Positions 24,740 to 34,671 of a stretch of DNA of 64,000 bases are shown here, piece by piece. The stretch is from Oscheius dolichura. Its lineage: Eukaryota > Nematoda > Chromadorea > Rhabditida > Rhabditidae. Both the position numbers and the translations under genes were made by a program. Under the pieces are notes generated by a model. That model searched no databases, was not told the origin of the DNA, and was given only the letters and a program-made list of their open reading frames with translations. Location of the stretch: assembly GCA_932521035.1 (NCBI GenBank), contig OW051492.1:8370001-8434000 (forward strand), read 5' to 3'. How positions within the stretch are numbered: the stretch's first letter is position 1; each line of letters opens with the position of its first letter.

Positions 24740-27280
24740 ATGAGACCCCGTGGTGAGCGTCGCAGCCGTTCTAGGAGCCCTCGAAGAGGCGGAGGAAGAT
24801 TTCAAGGTACTTTTTAAATATTACTTTTTGCAACTTGCTCTCTACTCGTCGTTTCTTCGATTTTCAATGGACTGCCTTGATGATGTGTCTTCTGAAGGAT
24901 TTAATGCCGTTATGTAGACATTTTCCAGTAGGAAAATGTAGACGGTTACTTTCTGCTGAAAGTTGTCTTCGAAAAACTCTTGAAAGTTCTTCGCTTCAAT
25001 ATTTTTCTTTTCGACCTGATGTTAATCGAAAAACGTCCCACCACTGCCTGCCATATAACGCATTTTCTTGTTATCTGTTTCTTTAGGTGGAGATCGAAAT
25101 GACCGAATGGTTTTCATCACCAATTTACCATATGAAACTCGTTGGATGGAACTAAAGAACCTTGTTCGAGAAAAGGGAGGAGAGGTCAACTTTGTCGAAG
25201 TCCTCGAAGATATGAACGGAAAACCTAAGGGCTGTGCAATCGTAGAATTTAAAGCACGTGAAGGTGCTGAAGAATGTGTCAAAAATATGGGTAGAATGGA
25301 CTTCATGGGACGAAACATTATCAGCAAAGAGATCAGGGTTCGTTTTGTTTTCTACTCTATCTAGGTAACTTCTATTGCTTAAACGAGGCTGTACAATTGA
25401 ATACGGAAAATTTTGTCTATTAGATACAATTATTTTACTGTGACAGAAACTAGAGCAGATCGGTCTATTTATTGGTGCATTCGGTTTGTATGGGAGAAGC
25501 TTAATGATGGTGCAGTCGGAGGAAGGAGCCGTGTATCTTAAATTTTTCGATAAATCAACTATTTGTCGATAGTTCACAGAAGCCGTTCGTCTAAAATGGC
25601 ATTTCTCATTTTTTTTTCTAAAATTCTTTTCTTGGGAAGGAGTCCATCGATCTATCAGAGCTATTATTCTCATCATACTTTTTTTGCAGTATTTCTTAAT
25701 TTTTGAACACGATTTGCCTTGGGGTGACTCTAAAAATCTTGTACAGCCTCTCAATTCTCGACTCTATCGGAATTTTCGTTCTCTTCTTATTTTTGCTTTT
25801 TCCATTTCTAAATCTGACTGTCATGGGTAATTCTACAAATCTTGTACAGCCTCTTTTAAAATTATGCAATCTCGTTATTTCTTGGGATAGCGTTAGAGTT
25901 TTTCATTGTTGATTTCCCATTAAGGATCCTGTGGCTTTTCTTCGGAAGATCAAAGAAGAAACAGGAGTTGACTTCTTGGCAAAAAGCGGTCAAGGAAGTC
26001 TAGGAGGAATACGCCCAGCAGAAGTTGAACGTCCTCAGAGAGCTGGCACCTTTGATTTGTTCGGGCTCAGCCCAGAGTTCCTCCGAAAGCTCAGCATTGA
26101 ACCTCCTCTCGTAGATCGCGTATTTGTTGCAAATGTAAGTTTAATTATAGAGGCACTTCTTTATTTACATTGCATTTTATAACTTCATATTTTCAGTTAT
26201 CTTTCAATGTTGGCACAGCTAAAATTTTCGAGATCTTCGGACTGGCAGGAAAAATAATATGGATGGATCTACACACCGATAAAGAAGGAAGAATGAAGGT
26301 AGTTAATTACTTATATTTATTTAACTAGACTTATTTTAGGGCACGGGAGTTATTCAGTTCTCTCATCCCATTGAAGCTGTACAAGCAGTCTCTATGTTCA
26401 ACGGTCAACGTTTATATGATCGTATACTCTCAGTAAAAATGGACAAATTCGATAAGGTTTGCTTTTTTGTTGCTATAATACAATAAGTTTAGCTGGAAAA
26501 ACCAACGGAAGGAGGTCTTCCCCGTGGCCTTGAGTGCTTAGGAATGGGACTCGGAGCTGATGGTGCTCCCTTGAAAGACGTAGCTTCTGTTGTGGCATCC
26601 ATTTCACGTGATCGCCCACATCCTGGACCGAATCCCGTAAGTCTTTTCCTTCTTTCTACATGATAAACAAAACGGCTCGTACTTTTTTGAACACGCTTCT
26701 TTATTTCTATTTAGTATGGAAGGTTACAGATGATTTCGAATCCATATGGTGGTGGTCCTCCCCCTATGGGAGGTGGTTTTGAGCGGCAGATAGCACCATT
26801 CAACCGAGATAGGCCCATGGGCGGCGACTTCGACAGACCGCCGGTTGGAGGAATGGGAGCAGCTCCTTTCGCAAACACTGTACCAACCGCCTTTGGTGCC
26901 AGCAATACAGGGTACAGTGCACCTCTTTACCCTCCGGTCAAAACCGATATGTTTGATTCTCCTGTTACTCTACTTATCAGAAATGTATGTTTATTTTTTG
27001 TTATTAAAACTTTTTTTTCTAGCTTCCCATTGACTACACGTGGCAAATAGTTCGTGACCGTGTGGCTCAGTTTGGTGAGATTGAATTTGTAGACATGATA
27101 TCACCAGGAATTGCTCGAGTACGCTACAGGAGTTCAGCGGTAAGTTATACTTTTTTATAAGTTATAAAATCCAATTCCAGTTCAAACTTTTATGATTATT
27201 TTTAGGATGGAGACAGAATGCGTGCAGCACTTAGTGGAACAAGCGTGGAGGGTCGTCCGATTCAAGTAGAATTCGCGTGA
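24740..27280 (+). CDS. hnRNP M/MYEF2-like RNA-binding protein, three RRMs
   Basis: 450 aa nuclear RNA-binding protein, presumably acting in pre-mRNA processing. Exons: 24740-24806, 25087-25337, 25925-26134, 26197-26298, 26340-26456, 26493-26636, 26715-26984, 27023-27139, 27206-27280, all in phase. It opens with an RS/RG-rich tail. RRM1 has RNP2 VFITNLPY and RNP1 KGCAIVEF. RRM2 has VFVANLSFNVG and ends SMFNGQRLYDRILSVKM, closely matching hnRNP M. A linker with PRGLECLGMGLGADG and a Gly/Pro/Met-rich segment leads to a C-terminal RRM3 (VTLLIRNLP to IQVEFA). It is shorter than vertebrate hnRNP M. The ATG is five bases after a TTACAG acceptor, suggesting trans-splicing. Confidence 0.9.
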
Positions 27281-28232
27281 AAAACCTTGTCTTCTCTAAT
27301 ATACAGTCGTGCTTGTGGTCTCATTTATTCGTGATGTAATATTTTGGATAAAACTAATATCAATTTTGTGCTTTTCTCTCTTTTTCTTTGTCATAAATCT
27401 TCCCCGCTCAAATCTAAGGCAGTTTGCAGCAGTGCCTAAGTGAACAATTTGGCGCATCAAACAATCAGAGCCGATGAAACGGCTCTTGTCTGGTAATTGG
27501 ATTGGTGCGAGAGTCGTTTGACTACAGTAGACATAGGATAACGCCATTTAGGCACAAAGGAAAAGCAGCTCCGCCTCCTGTCGGTGTTCCTTCGAGTGCT
27601 TCTGTCTGTCTCTTCTTCTGCGACACGCAATGACAACTCCCTGGAGTGGCTCTTCTGCACGGCAGTCTCACTTGATACCGCCGCTGTTTACTATTTGAAA
27701 TCTATTGTTTCCCCCTTCTTCCATTCTCTTTTGGGGTATAAAAAGCAGAAAATACTCTTCTTTTTGTAGCCAATCTAAAATACAAGCCTATTTTAATTTT
27801 GTTATAAATTTTATTTATAAATTTGGGTTACGATATCCCAGTTTACAAGCACAATAGAGAGCGCCGTCTAATTCAAGAAAATGAAGGCACAGTCAGGTCC
27901 GTGTGGGCCCCACCCGTACAATCTCGGCAGGTATACGTGCTGAAGAAAGCGCAGCGTTGAATAAAAGAAGAACCTTCTGCCGAGATTGTATGGGTGCGGG
28001 GGCGCGCGGAGAAAGGTCCAGTCAGGCCTTCAAAGGCCGGAGAACGTCGAATTGTTTCAAATATTTTGACTACAGTAACAGCTAACAGATATTGTGTTTC
28101 ATGTTTTGGTGATTCTCCCCCGTCTCCAATACCTTCCAGAAGTGGAGGGCGGTATCCGTTTTCCTGTTTGCCGCTGTCTCCTTCTTCTCCGAGTGATTAT
28201 GTTCCCAGTAATTTTCTTGTTTAGGTTCTCCT
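27281..28232. other. Spacer before forkhead gene
   Basis: No gene recognised. It holds the hairpin element at 27911-27996. A splice acceptor TTGTTTAG ends at about 28224, eight bases before the forkhead ATG. Base composition changes here from AT-rich to GC-rich. Confidence 0.5.
27911..27996. repeat. Hairpin element, 86 bp
   Basis: Left arm CACCCGTACAATCTCGGCAG and right arm CTGCCGAGATTGTATGGGTG pair with one mismatch. The A-to-C change relative to the copy at 2613 is matched by T-to-G in the other arm. The interior is in reverse orientation relative to the copies at 17795 and 29054. Confidence 0.8.
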
Positions 28233-29825
28233 ATGGAGCAGCTTTGCGTTGAGGCTCTTCGCGAGTACCAGAGGGCCCTACTGGCCCCGTTGGAACATCT
28301 CTCCCCGAATCGGATGCTCTTCTCCTTCCCCCAACTGTTGGAACAGCCAAAACCACAACATTCGTATATTGGACTGATTGCCATGGCTATTCTCAGCTCG
28401 CCGGAGAAGAAAATGGTCCTTTCTGAGGTCGGTTAGCCAAATGAAGGGAAATAACTTTGGAAACGGGGGAGAGAGGAGATCCGCCTTACGGTAGAGTATA
28501 GCTGAGGGGAACCTGTAGTCGGCAGGAGGAGGATGAATAAGCTGACCGTCGGTTTTAGTACGAGCTAATCTATCGAATGGGAAAATCGCACCACGAATCC
28601 CTGACATTTTATACTGGAAGAGTGAATAGTCTCCCTGTGAGCCTGTCCTCCCCTCCTCCCGCCTTCCAAACAGAACGGCAGCTGCAGCCAGCCCCTTTTC
28701 CTCGTCCCCAATTATTCAGCCTCTTGTGTAGCTCTAATTAGGATTACAAATTGATCCGGAATACTGGTGAGACAGGTCCTATAAGGAAAAATGTCAAACT
28801 ATCTACCCGTTTGGCGACTTGGGGGACCAAAATACGTGGCCGGCCTACATGGCCGGAGTATCTCGACAAGGCACACAGTATTCCGGGTCCCCGCACCCGT
28901 ACAACCTCGGTAGGGCACTTTCTTCGTATTCGAAACGGACTACAAAGACCCATGGTTTCGTTTTGCCGAGGTTTTACAGGCACCCAGACTATCGGATGAC
29001 GGGGCGAACGCGCGACCCAGATCCACTTCGCGCCCTCGATAGTCCGATCCCCTGCACCCGTAAAGTCTCGGCAGCAGACTCACCTTTATTCAAAACTGTT
29101 ATAAAACTGTGACGCCTGTCGGCTTGCCGAGACTTTACGGGTAGATCGGACTCTCGAGGGCCGAGCCGAGCTCTACTCCTGAAAAATTCCTTCGTATAAT
29201 CATATAATCAAATTCAAATATCCTAAATAAGACCCGGGGGTTACTAATGTCCGCGTTACCTTCTACCAGGACAAAGGGAATGACTATCAAAGTTCAAAAT
29301 GAGCCTTAGTCCCTGCCCTGCCCATTGCCCCGCCGGCTGCCAGGAATTATCAGAACAATGCCATTGTTTTTCCAGGTTTACGAGTGGATAATGTCTCACT
29401 ATGCTTACTTCCGCAGCAGGGGATCCGGCTGGAGGAATAGCATCCGTCACAATTTGAGCTTAAACGATTGTTTTGTGAAGGCCGGACGAGCGGCCAACGG
29501 AAAGGTGAGGAACCGTTTTATTCGGCCAACGACTGCAGGGACACTACTGGGCCATCCATCCGGCGTGTGTTCGAGACTTTGAACGGGGAGATTTTCGACG
29601 AAGACGAGCTCAGAGAAAGGTTTGCTTCGAACAGAAACAGAAGAAAAAGACTCTCTTCAGGTCCGCCGGCATATGGGACTGTCCGTCCCGGAGGGCGATT
29701 CCACCGACGACTCGACCCCCTCCAGTCCGGCCTCCTTCCCCCCGTTATTCTCCCTGCCTCCTGTCCTCCTACCAAAACCGAAGAATTTTACCATCGAATA
29801 CCTCCTTAGCGACCAGAAAATGTAA
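28233..29825 (+). CDS. FoxQ2-like forkhead transcription factor
   Basis: 189 aa nuclear DNA-binding protein. Exons: 28233-28427, 29376-29504, 29539-29619, 29661-29825, in phase; intron 2 is only 34 bases. The forkhead domain begins KPQHSYIGLIAMAILSSPEK (about residue 39), continues VYEWIMSHYAYFRSRG, the recognition helix WRNSIRHNLSLNDCFVKAGR, and GHYWAIHPACVRDFERGDFR. The combination of SPEK, LNDCF and ERGDFRRRRA is typical of FoxQ2. The C-terminus FTIEYLLSD resembles an eh1-type repressor motif. The long first intron carries two hairpin elements. AATAAA overlaps the stop region (29825-29830). In other animals FoxQ2 patterns anterior ectoderm; the role here is unknown. Confidence 0.9.
28893..28983. 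repeat. Hairpin element in forkhead intron 1
   Basis: Left arm GCACCCGTACAACCTCGGTA and right arm TTGCCGAGGTTTTACAGG. The left-arm CAACC and right-arm GGTT changes match each other relative to the 2613 copy. It is 70 bases upstream of another copy. Confidence 0.75.
29054..29144. repeat. Hairpin element with extended stem, forkhead intron 1
   Basis: Left arm GCACCCGTAAAGTCTCGGCA and right arm TTGCCGAGACTTTACGGGT; AGTC is matched by GACT. The pairing extends outward: CTCGATAGTCCGATC on the left against GATCGGACTCTCGAG on the right, giving a stem of more than 30 bp. Confidence 0.8.
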
Positions 29826-29942
29826 ATAAAGTGTTGTATAACTGGATAATAAAAATGACTAGCTGTTCGCTGTCTATCTGTGGCCCCGACCCACAGCGCA
29901 AGCGAAGACGGAGAGGAACATGTAGTAAACAAGAATTCGAGT

Positions 29943-30170
29943 CTATTCGGCATGGCTCTCCTGATCACTGACGGTCTCGAGGGGATCCTTCTTCTCTCCA
30001 TCGGCAGGCATCGTGTCCAACAGCTTCTGGATGTGAACGAGCTGCTCCTCGGCCCCGGTGGCCGTCGCCTCCTTGACCATCTTCTGGTTCTGGGCCGTCT
30101 CGTCGAGGAGCTTCTTGAGCGCCGTCTTCTCCACCGTTCGCCCCAGGGTACACTATACGTGTGGGAAATT
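29943..30170 (-). CDS. Orphan coiled-coil exon
   Basis: A minus-strand segment open from an acceptor-like TATAG at about 30171 to a stop at 29943 reads as a charged helix (EKTALKKLLDETAQNQKMVK, then EEQLVHIQKLLDTM and an acidic tail). Codon use is GC-rich, like nearby genes. No upstream exon or start codon could be linked to it, because the sequence upstream on that strand is the decayed RRM copy. It may be a leftover 3' exon. Not recognised. Confidence 0.3.
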
Positions 30171-30427
30171 TGGGACCAAATGTGAGGGGCATTTTCAGGC
30201 GTTTTGGAAAGGTCATAGCCTGCAGACGGAATTATAGCCATCACGGAAAGGTGACAGGCCAGGCCCTCGTCGAATTTGACTCTTCTCTCTGTATTAAAGG
30301 AGTAAGAGAAGAGGGAGTCGAGGGAAGGATTGGCACAACTTTTTAGGCTATAGCCGAGATGAACTGGCAGCCCATTCCCGGCACGAATAAGAAGATTACA
30401 GTTGAAGAACTAGGAAAAGAGCATTGT
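30145..30427 (+). pseudogene. Truncated inverted copy of the RRM5 exons
   Basis: Reading from a CCCCAG acceptor, this encodes an RRM (TIRVGNLGPNV, then RRFGKVIACRRNYSHHGK and GQALVEFDSS). It closely matches the last RRM of the gene at 30834-33302, which lies on the opposite strand. The helix after RNP2 is shortened. A GTAAGA donor and TTTTTAG acceptor frame an intron at the same site as in the parent, and the last exon (AIAEMNWQPIPGTNKK) ends at a stop. The four upstream RRMs are absent, so I call it a partial inverted duplicate. Confidence 0.65.
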
Positions 30428-30537
30428 TAAAAGAAATAGCAATATTGTAAAGTTACTGTCAACAATTATAATGAGAAAAGTGAAAAGGAAAGAAGATCAG
30501 TAATAAAGTGAAGAAGTGAAAGAGGCCTCCAAGAATT

Positions 30538-30690
30538 GGATACTACTGGGCCATCCATCGGGATTGTGTCGGCGATTTTGAACGGTGACGAGCTCAGAGA
30601 AGAAAGGTTTGTTTCGAATAGAAAAAGATGAGAAAGAGAGAGGTATTTCTGGTCCGCCGTGCTGGTGTGGTCTTCGCTGTCTAACTGTGG
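30538..30690 (+). pseudogene. Decayed copy of forkhead exon 3 and intron 3
   Basis: It begins TACTACTGGGCCATCCATCG and follows forkhead exon 3, the short intron and the start of exon 4 (29539-29690) at the nucleotide level. A deletion of about 17 bases removes the GDFRRRR part, and there are further substitutions. The frame is lost. It is on the same strand as the intact forkhead gene, about 1 kb downstream. Confidence 0.7.
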
Positions 30691-30833
30691 CGGTGGGAGA
30701 ATAGGTCCAGCTCGATTTTACACCTTTTTCACTTCCTCCTTTTATTTCAGGCATACAATTTTTTGCATTATTATTTTATATTGTATTGTTTACTTATTTT
30801 TAACAGTAATTTAACAGTATTACTTCAAAAAGT

Positions 30834-33302
30834 CTAGTATCCATTGTCGGGAACGAACACTTCAACGGTGAGCTTTATCTTCATATCCGTGCCGGGAATG
30901 AGCTTCCAGTTCATCTCGGCTATAGCCTAAAAATCCATAATGCTAATAGATCTTCTCTCTCTCTCTTTTTGTTACCGTATTAGCAGAGTCAGAGGATTCA
31001 AATTCGACCAGGGCAAATCCTGTCAGTTTTCCGTGCCGGTTCAAGTTCCGTCGGCAGGCGACGACCCGTCCGAATCGGCTGAAAATGGCCCTCAGGTCGT
31101 CCTCCTTGATGTCCGGTCCCCAATTTCCAACAAGTACCGTACGCTCTGGCACAAAGGGGACTGGCTTTGTTGGTCTGAACTGGGTCTCGGAGGGAAGAGA
31201 GCCACTGCTTACCGGTGACTAGCATGATCTTTGAAATCGACTTTCAACTTTCCTCCACAGTTGTTAGGAGTGTCGTGCATGGAGAAGATAGCACGCTTGG
31301 CCACCTCGCTGTTCTCATAGTGGAGATCTATCAGCGTCAGCTTCCCGTTGGCATCCCATTGAGAATAACGCTTGGTGATCGGCCCAAGTTGTCCAAAACG
31401 TTCATTAATATCCGGTATTGCCCAATTGGGATTGATGTTGTCGACCGTGACCACGTTGCTGTCTCTAAAACGGAGATCTCCACAGGGTGGACTCTCTCAC
31501 CTGGGGTCGCGCCCATTCTGGAGGGCCATTCTCTCTAAAAGAGGTGTAACCGGCATATTTTGGGCAAGGCACTCCGCGTAAGGCGGTGGCAGATCAGCAG
31601 CTGCCTCTCCACGAGTATCTTGAGAAACGGCTCTAGAACGTAACGGCGGAGATGGAGGAATAGGCCTCCAGTTCGGCTGAACGGTAGAAATTGGAGGTGG
31701 GATCGTGTCCACCAAAGAAGCCATAGGAAGTTTAGAGGTCTCCCCTCGTGAAACGGCTCGTCTGGGCAGGGGTGGGGATTCCAGTGAAGGGATCCGTCTC
31801 TCCTGGCGAGCCGGCAGAACTGGAGGCTGATTGGGCAGAGTCAAAGAAGAATCAGGCTCACTCGATTCCCATTCCTAAAAGGGAAGTGTTAAAAGTACTG
31901 TTAAAGGTCTGGAATAGCCAATCATATTCTACCAACCTCCGGCAAAACGCCCGATTTTGGGCGACGGGCGTTTGTGTTTGTAACTCGGCTATTTCTCGGT
32001 CATTTTCAGAGATTCAAAGACCAGTTTGGACAGCTTTTCAAGAGCAATCTCGTAAACTGAATCTTACTTTAAGCCACCCGATAAAAGATCCTGCAGCCGC
32101 TCAAACGTTGATTTATCGGCATTTTTGCACATTTGTGCTAATAGATAATTTCTCCTCCAGCAAACGGAGCTGAGATTTAGTTGGTTAGAATAGTCATGAT
32201 GTGCTCTCTATGATGGTCTTTGAATCTCAGAAAATGCTCCAGAAATGACCGAGTTACAACCGCCTATTCACGTCGGTTTACGCTCGAAACGGCAGCGCCT
32301 AGGGGAACTCGCACGGGTCTTTTCTCATCTGCTTTCACATTGGTAGTTCCATTTTGTTCCCAAATACAAAAACCATCGTTCAAACCTACAATTCCGATCT
32401 TTTCTCTCAATTCCACTCGAATAGATTCCGGCCAATTTCTAACCCGAAGTCCGTCGAATTTTTTCGCCTAAACAGTGATCAGATAACGTTATTTCCGGCG
32501 TACTTACCGTCTCATATCCACTTTTGCTTATTGTTATGAAATATCTAGCCAGGGAACCCTCTCTGTAGGGGGTCGAAATCTTTTTTATTGGTCCACAGAG
32601 GATGAAGATTGTTTTCAATTCGTCTTGTTGTAATTCTGTAGGAATATTCCAAACAATCATATCCACGTAATCTTCGTCAGCTGGAGCAAACCGTTTATTA
32701 TATTCTTTTATTTGGGGTGTATTATCAGAAAATGGCGTTTTATCTTTAATATACTGAAATAAGAATAAGAATCTTCTAATTTTAAGAGGATCGTACCTGT
32801 TGGCGAGTCTCCTCGGTTGTGAAATTAACCATAACGTATCCCGATCCTCCAGGTGCCCCTTTCTTATAATGAATCTTTGGGCAGACCCTTTCTTCATATG
32901 TACTTTTCAGATACATCACAATATCTTCATTGGATATGTACGAAGGTATTCCGTACAGATAAGTTCCATATTTTTGCTTCTCTGCGGGATTAATAAATAT
33001 ATTACGTCCTTCATAGATTTTTTTATTGAATAAACACGCCTGTAATTTTATTTTATTTGTGACAGGTAACGAAAAATATTTACCCTGTTCACACATTGAT
33101 AATTTTCGAATGTTATAAAAGCATAGGCTCCTTGTATTTCAGAAGAAGCGCTAACTATAGCATACTTGTATTGTATGATTTTACTATCAAGTATAGGCCC
33201 ACAGAGAGCAAATAAAGTTTCCAGCTTGGCTTTATTAGTAAGATAGGGAAGATTGCTAACATACGCTTTATACACTGCAAAGAATTGGGGAAGACGAGGC
33301 AT
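30834..33302 (-). CDS. Multi-RRM RNA-binding protein (five RRM-like domains)
   Basis: 603 aa. Exons in transcript order: 33302-33084, 33039-32797, 32753-32508, 32467-32282, 31874-31501, 31464-31213, 31174-30976, 30926-30834, all in phase. RRM1 (YVSNLPYLTNKAKLETLF ... GAYAFITFENY), RRM2 (TYLYGIPSYISNEDIVMYL ... GSGYVMVNF), RRM3 (MIVWNIPTELQQDELKTIF), a Pro/Arg-rich linker (PPLPRRAVSRG and repeats of SRAVSQD type), RRM4 (VVTVDNINPNWAIPDINERF) and RRM5 (RTVLVGNWGPDIKEDDLRAIF ... GFALVEFESS). I do not recognise the specific family. Exons 1-4 are strongly AT-rich and 5-8 GC-rich, and the intervening intron holds a fold-back element. Two separate genes (exon 4 could run to a stop) is the alternative. 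Confidence 0.75.
31980..32256. repeat. Fold-back element in intron 4 of the RRM gene
   Basis: Arms of about 45 bases (GTAACTCGGCTATTTCTCGG on the left, its near-complement ending GACCGAGTTAC on the right) flank an AT-rich middle. It shares the strings GTAACTCGG and TTGGTTAGAAT with the element at 37388-37758, so both belong to one family. Confidence 0.65.
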
Positions 33303-34511
33303 ATCACTTACTTTTATTTATATTGTTATAATAAATAATTATATTTCCGTTCTATTTGGCGAATACCTTCAATGTATTATAGATGAATAAATAAAAAGAC
33401 AAGGGAAGGGCAAAGAAGTGTATAAATGGATAAAGATAAAAGGGTAAATGAATAAAAGCCAGATGAGATGACTTTCGCTACTAGGGTGGTGGATAAGTCC
33501 TGTCAATGACCCCGTAACTTTTTACAGAAACTGTTTTACCGTGCTTACGCTTATGTTTTTCTGGGCTAATTTTTAGTGGAGAATACGTTAAATATGGTCT
33601 CGGTTTCTGAAACCCCGAAAATCGGGCGCTACCCGCAAAAATGAGGGTACCCCTATTATTTTGTTACGGAGTGTAGAACAAAATTCAGAGATAATTTATA
33701 TCTTCTCAATTCGGCGTTATTTTATGTTTTTCTATTTTACTTTATAGTAATTTGGGGTCGATAAGACCGAATAACACATCAAGATGAGTAGAAACGTATA
33801 TATAAAGAACTGGGATGTGATCGCTGCGGGACCATTTTAGCCATTTTTAGACCTTTGAGGTGCCCGCTGCGGCGAGCTGTGCAGTGTGGGCGGTCGAGCA
33901 CATACCGTCTCTGGAGGTGGGCAAGAATGGGAGGGGTCCACCGCTCGTCGTTTTCGAAATAATTGATAAGGGTGAGAAATTGAGGTGTTTTATGGGCGAG
34001 GCCCACGACTAGTGTAACATTGTCCAAGGGGCAATAACCTGTTTGCAATGGATGTGTTTCATTGCCGGAACCTCAGCTAAACTGATGTTTCTTACCATTT
34101 TTTGATGAAATACCACGTTTCCTAGTCTTCTAAAAAATGGAACAAGAAAATACAAATGTCACACGAAATGAAACCCTTCGATTCCGGGTTGGACGGTTTA
34201 GATCATTTTAAAATGAACAAAATTGTGATAGTTCTGCATTCGAAACAGACTATAAATCGGTGGCCTATGCCAGATAACTTGGATGCTTGTAAACGTTTCC
34301 GCTGAATCATTTTTTACCGATATGGAAGCCATGAATCATCAACAAAATCCGGGTCATAATTGCTTGTAGGACGGTTGGAAAACTTTCAACCGAGGATTTT
34401 GTTTCCTGCTATGTGGGCCACACATTTTCCAGGCCAATGTTGAGAGATTTGTGTCATCTCCGTCAAGAATATGCCAGGCCTCCCCAGTGAGTAAACGACC
34501 AAAAGCGGACA
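33303..34511. other. Spacer, no gene recognised
   Basis: Composition is intermediate and no frame shows a family signature or in-phase splice chain. It would hold the promoter of the RRM gene at its left end. A minus-strand frame at about 33779-34048 is open but unsupported. Confidence 0.45.
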
Positions 34512-34671
34512 TCACCATTTTGTAGTCTTTCCTTCTCGAACAAGGTCACAGGCCATCTTGATCCAGTCAACTACCGTAATCCGCCGGATCCAAAAGAGCA
34601 GATTATACAGCCGCCACCAATTATCCTCCCGAGCTTTGATGATCAGCTCGTCCAGCAGCCCGACTAGTAGC
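34512..34671 (-). CDS. Probable 3' exon of an unrecognised gene
   Basis: After a clear TTAATTATAG acceptor, a 53-codon frame reads LLVGLLDELIIKAREDNWWR, then LYNLLFWIRRITVVDWIKMA, and stops. The amphipathic, Trp-rich helices look like genuine protein. The upstream exon is probably in 34.9-35.25 kb on the same strand, where a segment reading WLDLGGHQAGQFSLLAGTL ends in a GTGACG donor, but the phases could not be tied together. A peroxin-11-like or other small membrane protein came to mind but is not supported. Confidence 0.35.

Noticed and set aside
27901-28005. CRISPR-like spacing of repeated hairpins
   Set aside because: The repeats are inverted, far apart and in a eukaryotic genome; they are fold-back elements, not an array.
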